From positions 1-54,790 of the forward strand of contig DASTZB010000315.1 in the NCBI GenBank assembly GCA_035764525.1: a stretch of 54,790 bases of DNA, given 5' to 3'. The notes beneath the pieces were generated by a model. The model was not told the origin of the DNA. It searched no databases and saw only the letters and a list, made by a program, of their open reading frames with translations. Below are positions 8,581 to 17,028 of the stretch, one piece after another (the stretch's first letter is position 1; every line of letters starts with the position of its first letter). This DNA comes from VBAS01 sp035764525. Lineage in GTDB: Bacteria; Bacteroidota; Bacteroidia; Chitinophagales; Chitinophagaceae. Position numbers and translations under genes: made by a program.

Positions 8581-9264
8581 ATGGCAAAAAAAATTATCAT
8601 AGCAATTGACGGATGGAGTAGTTGTGGTAAAAGCACTTTGGCAAAAGAGCTTGCGAAAGAGCTCGGTTATCTGTATGTTGATAGTGGCGCCATGTATCGT
8701 GCCATTACACTTTATTTTTTGCGTAATCATGTGGATTGGACGGACAAGAGCGAGGTAAGAAAAGCGTTGAAAGAAATTTCTCTTGAATTTATATACAATG
8801 AAAAGAGCCAGCAAAGTGAAATGCATCTGAACGGGGAAAATGTAGAATACGTGATTCGTGACCTGGTGGTAGCCGAGAAAGTGAGTGATGTAGCAGCTAT
8901 TAAGGAAGTGAGAAAATTTGCAGTAGAACAACAGCAGTTAATGGGTAAGAAAAAAGGAATTATTATGGACGGCCGTGATATAGGCACCGTAGTTTTCCCA
9001 AAAGCCGAATTGAAGATCTTTTTGACAGCCGATAATGCAGTGAGAGTTGAAAGAAGATTTAAGGAGCTTTTCGAAAAAAATCCAAATGTTACGATAGAAG
9101 AAATAAAAGCAAATCTTGAAATGAGGGATTATATTGATAGTAACAGGGAAGAAAGTCCTCTTCGCAAAGCTGACGATGCCATCCTCTTAGATAATACCAA
9201 CCTAACCGCTAATGAAACCATTCAAAAAGTCTTAAAGCTTACAAAAAAAATTATTGATACCTGA
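8581..9264 (+). CDS. cmk: (d)CMP kinase (cytidylate kinase)
   Basis: This 227-residue P-loop kinase phosphorylates CMP and dCMP. The Walker A motif is GWSSCGKST at residues 11-19. The CMP-site segment YVDSGAMYRAITLYF follows directly. MDGRDIGTVVFPKAELKIFLTA is the characteristic Cmk core, and the lid region contains RDYIDSNREESPL. Length equals typical bacterial Cmk. A small palindrome (TGAACT-ATT-AGTTCA) overlaps its stop codon at 9262-9276. The gene appears monocistronic, with a long non-coding stretch after it. Confidence 0.96.
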   Translation: MAKKIIIAIDGWSSCGKSTLAKELAKELGYLYVDSGAMYRAITLYFLRNHVDWTDKSEVRKALKEISLEFIYNEKSQQSEMHLNGENVEYVIRDLVVAEKVSDVAAIKEVRKFAVEQQQLMGKKKGIIMDGRDIGTVVFPKAELKIFLTADNAVRVERRFKELFEKNPNVTIEEIKANLEMRDYIDSNREESPLRKADDAILLDNTNLTANETIQKVLKLTKKIIDT

Positions 9265-9820
9265 ACTATTAGTTCAAGAACGAAATTGGTTAGTTGGACA
9301 AGTCTGAGAGCTAGTATTTATACCATCTCCAATGCTCTTGCCATGCTTTTGATATGCTTTATCCATGCCTTTGAGTGGGAGTAAGCTAATGAGTTAACAT
9401 CTAAATAATTTTATTTATAAAAGAAATTTTCTTTGTCTGTTTTGTATTTCTAAAAACTCTTTCTATTTTAGCGTTCTGATTGAGAAAATCAATCCTTTCG
9501 AAATCTCACTCTCCTATCAAAAAAGCCGTTGGTTAACAAATCCATTTTCGTTTGAACTCTACTGTGTAGCTGCAATGTTATTGCTATTTGCAATGATTAT
9601 TATAGTGCAAGTCTTTATTCCAATACTTCTGAACTATCAGTACCAATTCACTATTGAAGCTAACCAAGCTAAGTCCCTTCCTATTCTGAATGCCAAGGTT
9701 TCCAACCTCCTGATGAATCACCACTAACAAGTGGATGAATTGAATCATCATATACCTACCCCGAAAAATAGAGCCGAAGGGTAGAATTCGTTAACTGTAA
9801 AAACTATTTATTAAAAAAAA
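9265..9820. other. Long non-coding stretch between cmk and the T9SS cargo cluster
   Basis: No convincing ORF or structured RNA family was recognised in about 555 bases. A segment near 9503-9535 (ACTCTCC, then an A-rich run ending in GCCG) weakly resembles the homologous spacer block seen downstream at 12018-12040 and 13323-13345. It may be a degenerate third copy of that leader. The stretch could hold the promoter for the gene at 9854. Confidence 0.5.
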
Positions 9821-9838
9821 GTTCCGATAGATCGGAAC
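9821..9838. promoter_or_regulatory. Palindrome in the 5' leader of the first T9SS cargo gene
   Basis: GTTCCGAT-AG-ATCGGAAC is a perfect inverted repeat lying 15 bases before the ATG at 9854. It has eight A residues on its left and six on its right. On the minus strand it therefore reads as a hairpin followed by eight T, an ideal intrinsic terminator for antisense transcription. On the plus strand it would be a leader hairpin near the start codon. Confidence 0.6.
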
Positions 9839-9840
9839 AA

Positions 9841-9852
9841 AAAACCTTGAAG
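9841..9852 (+). promoter_or_regulatory. Conserved pre-start motif, copy 1
   Basis: AAAACCTTGAAG lies one base before the ATG at 9854. The same motif is found at the same distance before three other T9SS cargo genes, and its reverse complement occurs directly after each of their stop codons. Confidence 0.7.
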
Positions 9853-9853
9853 C

Positions 9854-11908
9854 ATGAAAAAGATTTTACTTTTCTTAATGACAATCTGTGCCTTTGTGAT
9901 AGTAAAAGGACAGACACAAATTTGCGGTGCAGCCGCAATTAAGCGCTGGACTAATGAAGTGGTTAATGGAAACCTGTTACCCGGTTCCCAGTCAACAACA
10001 ACTGCCCCAATTGTTATTGATGGGTCTACAGCAGACTGGGCACAGTATATTACCGGTCCTTTTAATTATTTTAATCAACCAGTGCCAACATATCAACCTG
10101 ATCCGCATGTAGCTCCTGTGGCAGATGCAATTGGGAATATTCAATTGGATGCATTAAAAGGTGAAGTAGGTGAGCGGGACAGACCAGGCCAGGAGCATCG
10201 CGATTTGAGATATTTTGCATTTACTTACGACAGGAAGAATGCATATTTTTATTTCAGAAGGCCAGGGAATAATTCAGCACAGGTTACTTTATATTATTTT
10301 ATTGATATTAATGTTGATGGTTTTATGCGTACCGGAGAACCTGTAATAAAAATTAGTTATAATGGGGGCCAGGGAACACTTTCTATGGCGTATTTCGTAG
10401 AAAATCCGGGTTCAATTAGCGGAAGTCAAGCGATTCCTGGTTCCTGGGTTTCAGGTAAGGGAAACGCAATGTCAGCGACAGTAGCCAGAACAGGAAATAA
10501 CAACACCAGTGACTGGGTCGTTGGATCAGCAGACGGTTGGTCTATGCCGGGTTCTACAGTTGATGTACCTAATTCAGATCTACCTGTAGTTGATGTAGCC
10601 GGTGGCGAAAAAGTTGGTGGAATGGGATTGAAGGATACTTATTCAGACGGTGCCACGTCGACAGGATACGGAGCAGAGTTTGTTATTCCATGGAGTTTTT
10701 TCAGATTATATGGTGGTTATTCATATCCAGGTTACGTTCCATTAAATTATATGAATGTATTTACGTGGCATGTTTCTCTAGCTGGTGGTAATAGCGGTAT
10801 TGAGGGCTCAGAAGATAATGCGGGTGGATGCTGCTCAGGCCTTGCAGTATCAGGTTCTCCAAATGTAACTTCTAGTGGAGTATTTAGTGGAACAGCCCAG
10901 TGGATATATAGAACAGGTATTACCTATACTGAGCAAAGAAATTTAAAGACTAAAGTTACTACTGGTAATATTGAAATTATTAACCCTAAAGATGGCGGAG
11001 ATCAACCGCTGGCTGCAGCAGCGGTTCAAGCATGGCAACTTACAGGTACAGCAGATCTGGATTGTAGTCCAGCAACTCCTGGTGTAACCACAACTTTTGC
11101 TTATGTAAGCACAACTACTGATTTGGGTGGAAATGTACATTATCTATTTGCTCCAAACAGTATTGCAAATGCAACGGTCCTTCTGGCAGCAAATTCATCA
11201 GGATGCTATTATATTGATATCAATACTATTTTCGGTGGCTTCCCGGCTATGAAATTCGCAACTGTTAGTTATGCCTATACAACAGAATTTGATATTAGCT
11301 CCAATTCATGTAATAATATATCTAACGGCGGTTCAGCAGGTAGTCTTGACGTTCTTCCTGTTAAGATGACTTATTTCAATGCAGCAAGAAGTGGTCAAAA
11401 TGTAAATCTTAGCTGGCAGACTTCATTTGAAGAGAACAATACAGGTTTCGAAATACAAAGATTTACAGGTGCAGGTGGCTGGCAAACTATTGGTTTCGTT
11501 GCAACACAAGCAACTTATGGTAATAGTGGTATAGCGTTGAATTATCAATACACTGATATAAACACGACAAAAGGTATTACTCAATACAGGCTGAAGCAGG
11601 TTGATAAAGGAAATCGTTCTGCGTACAGCGTTATCCGTTCAGTTCGTGGATTAGGTCAAAAAGCCAATACAATTATCTATCCCAATCCAAGCGGTGATGG
11701 TAAAGTGAGTGTTGTATTTGATGATGCCAGTGGCATACATGATGTTTCTTTAATGGATGTAAGCGGAAAAACATTAAAACAATGGAAAGGAGTTACTAAT
11801 AACAACATCCAGATTGATAATCTCAATTCAGGATTCTACACTGTAAGAATAGTGAATGCTGAGACAGGTGAGCAGGTAGTAGAGAAATTCATTGTAAACA
11901 AGCGTTAA
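9854..11908 (+). CDS. Secreted protein with T9SS type A sorting tail (cargo 1)
   Basis: This 684-residue protein has signal peptide MKKILLFLMTICAFVIVKGQ. Residues of about 25-480 form an unrecognised ectodomain; the opening part (IDGSTADWAQYITGP, YYFIDINVDGFMRTGEPV) resembles the DOMON/CBM9-like beta-sandwich style in which a calculated surface binds sugars or haem, but this is only a guess. From about residue 495 (LPVKMTYFNAARSGQNVNLSWQ) runs a fibronectin-like linker, then the T9SS type A tail with IIYPNPSGDGKVSVVF and terminal EKFIVNKR. It is the first of four tandem cargo genes with near-identical tails and should be exported to the cell surface or medium. The function is unknown. Confidence 0.85.
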   Translation: MKKILLFLMTICAFVIVKGQTQICGAAAIKRWTNEVVNGNLLPGSQSTTTAPIVIDGSTADWAQYITGPFNYFNQPVPTYQPDPHVAPVADAIGNIQLDALKGEVGERDRPGQEHRDLRYFAFTYDRKNAYFYFRRPGNNSAQVTLYYFIDINVDGFMRTGEPVIKISYNGGQGTLSMAYFVENPGSISGSQAIPGSWVSGKGNAMSATVARTGNNNTSDWVVGSADGWSMPGSTVDVPNSDLPVVDVAGGEKVGGMGLKDTYSDGATSTGYGAEFVIPWSFFRLYGGYSYPGYVPLNYMNVFTWHVSLAGGNSGIEGSEDNAGGCCSGLAVSGSPNVTSSGVFSGTAQWIYRTGITYTEQRNLKTKVTTGNIEIINPKDGGDQPLAAAAVQAWQLTGTADLDCSPATPGVTTTFAYVSTTTDLGGNVHYLFAPNSIANATVLLAANSSGCYYIDINTIFGGFPAMKFATVSYAYTTEFDISSNSCNNISNGGSAGSLDVLPVKMTYFNAARSGQNVNLSWQTSFEENNTGFEIQRFTGAGGWQTIGFVATQATYGNSGIALNYQYTDINTTKGITQYRLKQVDKGNRSAYSVIRSVRGLGQKANTIIYPNPSGDGKVSVVFDDASGIHDVSLMDVSGKTLKQWKGVTNNNIQIDNLNSGFYTVRIVNAETGEQVVEKFIVNKR

Positions 11909-11910
11909 AG

Positions 11911-11959
11911 CTCAAGGTTTTGACCAACGGCGGGGGCGGTCCTCGAGCCGCCCCTTTTT
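11911..11959 (+). terminator. Conserved 3' element and terminator, copy 1
   Basis: Directly after the stop, TCAAGGTTTT (11912-11921) is complementary to the pre-start motif of the same gene. The conserved block ACCAACGGC leads into stem GGGGCGG (11933-11939) and CCGCCCC (11948-11954), followed by five T. The stem and T-run form a strong intrinsic terminator. Confidence 0.9.
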
Positions 11960-12239
11960 AAATAATTTTTTTGTCAATTATGATTTTATAGTATCTTGTA
12001 CATTCTTATCAATATCTCCACTCTCCATTGAAAGAAACCGAAGTCTGAATTTTATCCCGCGAAAACAAAAAACTCTGATTTGTAAATTCTGACCGTAACC
12101 TATGTTGGGTATAACTCCAACACCTATTAAGAACTTTTCCTGAAAAGCTAAGGAGCAATTAAGCATCGAGACTTGGTTTAATCGCCTACAGCCTGGATCT
12201 GTTCATATCTGAAGCCCTGGTAAATCATTTTTTAATTAT
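11960..12239. repeat. Spacer block A, homologous to the next spacer
   Basis: About 200 bases of this gene-free spacer match the spacer at 13262-13500 in the same order. Shared landmarks are TTATGATTTT, CCACTCTCC (12018-12026), GAAAGAAACCG (12030-12040), AACTCTGA, ACTCCAAC and TTCCTGAAAAGC (12137-12148). No conserved ORF explains the similarity. It is either a duplicated regulatory leader or an untranslated RNA. Confidence 0.65.
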
Positions 12240-12251
12240 AAAACCTTGAAG
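12240..12251 (+). promoter_or_regulatory. Conserved pre-start motif, copy 2
   Basis: AAAACCTTGAAG lies one base before the ATG at 12253. It is a perfect 12-base complement of CTTCAAGGTTTT at 13212-13223, just after the stop of the same gene. Confidence 0.75.
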
Positions 12252-12252
12252 T

Positions 12253-13209
12253 ATGCGAAAGATTCTACTCTTATTCTTATTGGTGATATCATCAATAAGC
12301 TTTGTTTATTCCCAGACACCTTGTGTTCTTAATTACCAAATAAACAATGGTGGCGGCAGCTGTCCGGATTTGAACGGAAATGGTGCGACTGGCACTATAA
12401 CCTTAACATTCGATGGGCCTATTGATCCGCTCAATATTCCCCATATTGTCACTGTTTTCGATATTACTGATCCTGCTAACCAGGTTGAAGTGACCGATGT
12501 AACCTATGGTGACGGAATATTGCTTAATAATGGCGATGTAAAATTCTGCTATTACGTTGGGCCAGCCAATAACAATAATCTTGCTGGCCATAATTCCGTG
12601 TTTAGGTTTCTTATTGCTTATGCTGGTGATGCTTTATGTGTTTCGCAAGGAGCTCTTCCTGTTGCGTTCGGTGCCTTCTCAGCTACCCGTAGCAATAGTC
12701 TTGTTGCCCTGAAATGGACAACTGCTACAGAAAGCAATAATCTTGGTTTTGAGATTCAGCGATTGGTTGGCAATGGAAGCTGGCAAACTCTTTCATTTGT
12801 TGCTACCCAGGCTGCGCAGGGGAATAGTGCATCCGATCTTACTTATACTTACTCTGATCTGAATCAAACAAAAGGTATCAGTCAATACCGTATAAGGCAA
12901 ATTGACATTGACAAAAGATCAAAATTCAGTGAAATACGCGCCGTACGCGGAGACAATCAAAAAGGTAAAACAATTGTTTATCCAAACCCAAGCAGTGATG
13001 GTAAAGTGAATATCATCTTTGACGAGACAACTGGTCTTCGTGATATTTCATTGATGGATATAAACGGTCGTGTTATTAAACAAATGAAGGGAGTCACAAA
13101 CAATAATATTTTATTTGAAAATCTCACAGCAGGTATTTACACAGTGAGAATCGTAAATAATGAAACCAGCGAACATGAAGTACAAAAGTTCGTTGTAAAC
13201 AAGCGTTAA
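12253..13209 (+). CDS. Secreted protein with T9SS type A sorting tail (cargo 2)
   Basis: This 318-residue protein has a signal peptide (MRKILLLFLLVISSISFVYS) and a short N-terminal domain of about 110 residues with CVLNYQINNGGGSCPDLNGNG and ITLTFDGPIDPLN, which I do not recognise. From about residue 138 (LPVAFGAFSATRSN) it has the fibronectin-like linker, then tail IVYPNPSSDGKVNIIF and terminal VQKFVVNKR. The C-terminal 180 residues are closely similar to those of the other three cargos, while the N-terminal domain is distinct. It is predicted to be a small secreted or surface protein. No catalytic motif is visible. Confidence 0.83.
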   Translation: MRKILLLFLLVISSISFVYSQTPCVLNYQINNGGGSCPDLNGNGATGTITLTFDGPIDPLNIPHIVTVFDITDPANQVEVTDVTYGDGILLNNGDVKFCYYVGPANNNNLAGHNSVFRFLIAYAGDALCVSQGALPVAFGAFSATRSNSLVALKWTTATESNNLGFEIQRLVGNGSWQTLSFVATQAAQGNSASDLTYTYSDLNQTKGISQYRIRQIDIDKRSKFSEIRAVRGDNQKGKTIVYPNPSSDGKVNIIFDETTGLRDISLMDINGRVIKQMKGVTNNNILFENLTAGIYTVRIVNNETSEHEVQKFVVNKR

Positions 13210-13211
13210 AG

Positions 13212-13261
13212 CTTCAAGGTTTTAACCAACGGCGGGGGCGGTCGTCGTGCCGCCCCTTTTT
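13212..13261 (+). terminator. Conserved 3' element and terminator, copy 2
   Basis: CTTCAAGGTTTT (13212-13223) follows the stop and is exactly complementary to the motif before the same gene's ATG. AACCAACGGC leads into stem GGGGCGG (13235-13241) and CCGCCCC (13250-13256), then a T-run. Confidence 0.9.
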
Positions 13262-13540
13262 AATATAAAATATTTTTTGGCGTTTATGATTTTTAGTAAC
13301 TTGTATATACCAATTAATATTTCCACTCTCCGGTGAAAGAAACCGGTGACTGACATTCACCTTCACAAAAACTCTGACTAGTAACGTCTGACGCCAAGAC
13401 CTATGATGGTACCACTCCAACGTTTGTAAAAGACGTTTCCTGAAAAGCCAACCGGCATTGAGTTGAAACTGATCTGCACTATCATCAGCAAGGCTTTTAA
13501 TCTTTATTTCTGGTTACCGGAAATTATTTTTTTTAACAAT
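13262..13540. repeat. Spacer block B, homologous to the preceding spacer
   Basis: This is the second copy of the roughly 200-base block seen at 11960-12170. It carries CCACTCTCC at 13323-13331, GAAAGAAACCG at 13335-13345 and TTTCCTGAAAAGC near 13436-13448. Landmark spacing is 130 versus 125 bases in the two copies. No translated frame stays open in both copies, which argues against a conserved peptide. Confidence 0.65.
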
Positions 13541-13552
13541 AAAACCTTGTAG
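13541..13552 (+). promoter_or_regulatory. Conserved pre-start motif, copy 3
   Basis: AAAACCTTGTAG lies one base before the ATG at 13554. It matches the complement of the 3' element after the same gene at 11 of 12 positions, and the complement of the 3' element after the next gene (17029-17040) at 12 of 12. Confidence 0.7.
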
Positions 13553-13553
13553 T

Positions 13554-15110
13554 ATGAAAAAGATCCTACTCTCTTTTTTAATAATGTTTGCATTGGTGGC
13601 TGCTAATAATGCAAAAGCACAATGTGACCTGAAATTTGCCAATCTTGTTGTAGCGGCCGTTGGTGATCCCGTACCCATTGGGGCTAATAAATGCCAGGTT
13701 ACATTTAATGCTTCTTTTGATATCATAACCAATTCTGGCTTTAAACATTTGTACTTTCATTCATGGTTATTGCAGGATTATCCCAATCCTCCAATTTTTG
13801 ATTGTACCAGCGACAATACTCCAGCCAGGGACCCGGGAACAAGCGAACAACTGGGAACCGCTATTGACGACCCGGGCAAATCGTTTCTTGATATAGGTTT
13901 TGAGGGCTTATTTGACATCACTTTTAACCCCGATATTGCAGTAAATGTCACATCGAATATCTCAACTGTTTATCCGCATGATCCCAGTGTTGTTTTGATA
14001 ATGCCTTCTAATTCTCCAGGCATGAATGCAGTCATTACAAGAAAGGGAACATCGGACACTTTACACTTTGACGTAACCAATATTAAAATTATCGCCAATG
14101 TCCCTTGTGGGTCAGACGTGTTTGTAAAAACTGACATTTGGGGTTCTAATTCAAATGCTCCTGATCCTAAAGCACAATGTTATATCTGCGGATTTGGACA
14201 AACTTCTGGGGAGCCACAAATAGCACTTCAAAAACTGTGTAATCAAGTTCCTTTTCAATATAGCATAAGGCTAACGACATCAGTCCAAACAGATTTGCAT
14301 GTCGTTTTCCGAATTTTTGCCGATGATCTGGATGGGATTCCAGAACCCGGCGGTGACGATTCGCTTTTATTTACTTCAGGGGTTATCACAATTAACTCTT
14401 CTACGCAATTTAATTCCGGGTTAGTTACGTTACCAGGCGATTTTTGTTGTTCTCCGCCATGGTCGCAATGGGGAATTTTTGCAATAGTAACCGGGGCGGA
14501 ATTTGCGAATGAAATAAGGACGCCAGTGATTGAAGAAGCATGCGCTTTGAATCCATTACCTGTTTCATTAAGATCATTTACTGCTTCAAGAAATAGCTCG
14601 ACTGTTAATTTGAATTGGGAAACAGTAACAGAAGAAAATAGTAAAGGATTTAATATTCAAAGGAACTTAGGTAATGGTTGGGAAAAAATTGGCTTTGTAG
14701 AAACAAAAGCAATTAATGGCAACAGCTCATCACTCCTCAGCTATGCTTTTTCAGATCTGAATAATCATGCAAGAGGGTTATCTCAATACCGGCTTCAGCA
14801 GGTAGATATTGACGGCAAATTTGCCTACAGCCAAATAAGATCTGTAAGAGCAACTGCACAAAAAGGAAAAACTATTATTTATCCAAATCCAAGCAACGAT
14901 GGTAAAGTAAATGTTGTATTTGAAGATAAAGATGTAAGCCGTAATGTATCATTAACGGATATGAATGGCCGAATAATAAAACAATGGAAAAACATATTGA
15001 GTAATACTTTGCAAATAGAAAATCTTATTTCAGGGTTTTACACGCTGCGCATTGTTAATTCAGAAACCGGTGAGCAGATCGTAGAAAAGATCGTCGTCAA
15101 AAATCGTTAA
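13554..15110 (+). CDS. Secreted protein with T9SS type A sorting tail (cargo 3, paralogue of cargo 4)
   Basis: This 518-residue protein has a signal peptide to about residue 22 (ending NAKA-QCDLKF). The ectodomain, residues 23-340, is shared with the next gene. It begins QCDLKFANLVV and includes ITNSGFKHLYFHSWLLQDYP, GTAIDDPGKSF, IWGSNSNAPDPKAQCYICGFGQ and DFCCSPPWSQWG, with several conserved cysteines likely in disulfides. I do not recognise the family. The fibronectin-like linker starts near LPVSLRSFTASRNSS and the sorting tail has IIYPNPSNDGKVNVVF. It was probably made by tandem duplication with its neighbour and is predicted to be surface or secreted. Confidence 0.83.
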   Translation: MKKILLSFLIMFALVAANNAKAQCDLKFANLVVAAVGDPVPIGANKCQVTFNASFDIITNSGFKHLYFHSWLLQDYPNPPIFDCTSDNTPARDPGTSEQLGTAIDDPGKSFLDIGFEGLFDITFNPDIAVNVTSNISTVYPHDPSVVLIMPSNSPGMNAVITRKGTSDTLHFDVTNIKIIANVPCGSDVFVKTDIWGSNSNAPDPKAQCYICGFGQTSGEPQIALQKLCNQVPFQYSIRLTTSVQTDLHVVFRIFADDLDGIPEPGGDDSLLFTSGVITINSSTQFNSGLVTLPGDFCCSPPWSQWGIFAIVTGAEFANEIRTPVIEEACALNPLPVSLRSFTASRNSSTVNLNWETVTEENSKGFNIQRNLGNGWEKIGFVETKAINGNSSSLLSYAFSDLNNHARGLSQYRLQQVDIDGKFAYSQIRSVRATAQKGKTIIYPNPSNDGKVNVVFEDKDVSRNVSLTDMNGRIIKQWKNILSNTLQIENLISGFYTLRIVNSETGEQIVEKIVVKNR

Positions 15111-15112
15111 AG

Positions 15113-15163
15113 CTTCAAGGTTTTAACCAACGGCGGGGGCGGTTTTCGTGCCGCCCCTTTTTT
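15113..15163 (+). terminator. Conserved 3' element and terminator, copy 3
   Basis: CTTCAAGGTTTT (15113-15124) follows the stop. AACCAACGGC leads into stem GGGGCGG (15136-15142) and CCGCCCC (15151-15157), followed by at least seven T. Confidence 0.9.
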
Positions 15164-15453
15164 TATTTGTCTATCTCGAAATTGAATAGCATCGGAAATC
15201 TACTGTATCATGAATTTATAGATCAAAAAATTCCTTGCATATGTTTAAAATATTCCCCACTTTTTAAAATTCCTGTTGTTCATTTCTCCACAGTTTAAGG
15301 ATTGTATTTCTCAAAATAGTTCATTTGACCTTTGAATACTGCAAAAAAAAGAGTGGATGGGTTTTTGTATAACCGGTATCGGACGGTTTAATTCTTCACG
15401 CTTATGCGACTGTCTTCAATGTCCTTAACCATAAATACATATATTATTAAATT
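15164..15453. other. Spacer before cargo 4; no recognised element
   Basis: About 290 AT-rich bases with no convincing ORF. Unlike the two previous spacers it does not show the CCACTCTCC or TTCCTGAAAAGC landmarks. It presumably contains the promoter of the gene at 15467. Confidence 0.4.
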
Positions 15454-15465
15454 AAAACCTTGTAC
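15454..15465 (+). promoter_or_regulatory. Conserved pre-start motif, copy 4
   Basis: AAAACCTTGTAC lies one base before the ATG at 15467, matching the position of the other three copies. Eleven of 12 bases are complementary to the CTACAAGGTTTT element after the same gene. Confidence 0.7.
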
Positions 15466-15466
15466 C

Positions 15467-17026
15467 ATGAAAAAGTTTTTACTCTTTCTTTTTCTTTTTA
15501 GCGGAGCTTTGTTCTCTTTTAGCTCAATCAAAGCACAATGTGATCTTTCATTTCCAAACCTTGCCCGGGCATTTTCATCTGACATAACGCCAATAGGTCC
15601 AAATAAGTGCCAGTACACGATTAATGTATCATTTGATATTGTAACTAATTCAGGGTTCAAGTATCTTTTTTTCCATTCCTGGTTGCTGCAGGATTATCCT
15701 AATCCTCCGATCTTTGATTGTTCCGGAAATACACCTGCCGTAAACCCAGGTACAAGTGCTCAATTGGGTACTGCTATAGATGATCCGGGAAAATCATTTA
15801 ATGATATTGGGTTTATAAACTTAAATACATTGACCCTCGATCCCAATACACCAGTAGATGTAACAGCGAACATTGCTACTACATATCCCCATGATCCGAG
15901 TGTTGTGTTGAATTCACCATTAAATTCACCGGGCCTGACAGCGACAGTAACAAGAAAAGGTAGCTCTGATACGCTGCATTTTGATATTACTAACCTGAAA
16001 ATAATAGTAAATACTCCTTGCGGTACTCCCGTAATAATAAAAACAGATATATGGGGTTCTAATTCAAATGCGCCTGATCCTAAGGCCCAATGCTATGTTT
16101 GCGGAATAGGTCAATCTTTTGGCATACCAGCTATTTCACTGCAAAAAATATGTGCTACCAGTCCTTTCCAATATTCAATTGGTCTCACTTCAGTACTTTC
16201 CACAGATATTCATGTAGTTTATCGGATCTATGCAGATGATCTTGATGGTGTTAAAGAACCTGACGGTGATGATTCGCTTTTGTTTGTTTCGGATACAATT
16301 ATAGTTAGCTCTTCTACTTCGTTTAGTTCGGGGTTGATAAATCTCCCGGGTGATTTTTGTTGTGTTGAACCATGGTCTTTATGGGGTCTTTACGCAGAAG
16401 TTACGGCAAGGGAATTTAGCAACACATTAAGTTCGCCGATAATTGAGCCAGCCTGTGCGGTCTTGGGGCCACTACCTGTCTCATTGAGATCATTTACAGC
16501 AACACGCAATAATTCTAATGTTCTTTTGAGATGGGAAACAGCAACTGAAATAAACAGCCGGGGATTTTATATTGAAAGAAATCTTGGCAATAATGTTTGG
16601 CAAACATTGGGATTTGTTTCAACCAAAGCAATGAATGGCAATAGCAGCTCTCTTCTTAACTATGAGTATCCTGACATTAATAATGCAAAGGGAATAACTC
16701 AGTATCGATTGAGGCAGATTGATATTGATGGCAAACAAGCTTACAGCCCGATACGTGCCGTAAGGGCAGGTGGACAAAAGGGAAAAACTATTATTTATCC
16801 AAATCCAAGCAATGATGGTAAAGTAAATATTGTATTCGCAGATGTAAACGTGATCCGGGATGTATCACTTACTGATATGAATGGTCGTGTTATAAAACAA
16901 TGGAAAGGGATTGCTAACAACAATATTCAAATAGACAATCTAATGGCTGGGTTCTATACTATTCGGATCATTGATACTGAAACAGGTGAACAAACGGTGG
17001 AAAAAATAGTAGTGAAAAAGCGTTAA
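15467..17026 (+). CDS. Secreted protein with T9SS type A sorting tail (cargo 4, paralogue of cargo 3)
   Basis: This 519-residue protein is closely similar to cargo 3 over its full length. The start is ATG at 15467, where the signal peptide MKKFLLFLFLFSGALF begins and where the conserved pre-start motif sits; the in-frame ATG at 15404 would give an implausible N-terminus. Shared blocks are QCDLSFPNLA, YLFFHSWLLQDYP, GTAIDDPGKSF, SNAPDPKAQCYVCGIGQ and DFCCVEPWSLWG. The linker begins LPVSLRSFTATRNNS and the tail has IIYPNPSNDGKVNIVF and EKIVVKKR. Function is unknown. The paired cysteines and shared ectodomain point to an extracellular structural or binding role. Confidence 0.83.
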   Translation: MKKFLLFLFLFSGALFSFSSIKAQCDLSFPNLARAFSSDITPIGPNKCQYTINVSFDIVTNSGFKYLFFHSWLLQDYPNPPIFDCSGNTPAVNPGTSAQLGTAIDDPGKSFNDIGFINLNTLTLDPNTPVDVTANIATTYPHDPSVVLNSPLNSPGLTATVTRKGSSDTLHFDITNLKIIVNTPCGTPVIIKTDIWGSNSNAPDPKAQCYVCGIGQSFGIPAISLQKICATSPFQYSIGLTSVLSTDIHVVYRIYADDLDGVKEPDGDDSLLFVSDTIIVSSSTSFSSGLINLPGDFCCVEPWSLWGLYAEVTAREFSNTLSSPIIEPACAVLGPLPVSLRSFTATRNNSNVLLRWETATEINSRGFYIERNLGNNVWQTLGFVSTKAMNGNSSSLLNYEYPDINNAKGITQYRLRQIDIDGKQAYSPIRAVRAGGQKGKTIIYPNPSNDGKVNIVFADVNVIRDVSLTDMNGRVIKQWKGIANNNIQIDNLMAGFYTIRIIDTETGEQTVEKIVVKKR

Positions 17027-17028
17027 GA

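Noticed and set aside
11978..12166. Small minus-strand ORF in the spacer between cargo genes 1 and 2
   Set aside because: The homologous spacer at 13262-13500 has related sequence, but the same frame is interrupted there and the putative proteins agree only over a short part. The similarity is better explained as a conserved non-coding block.
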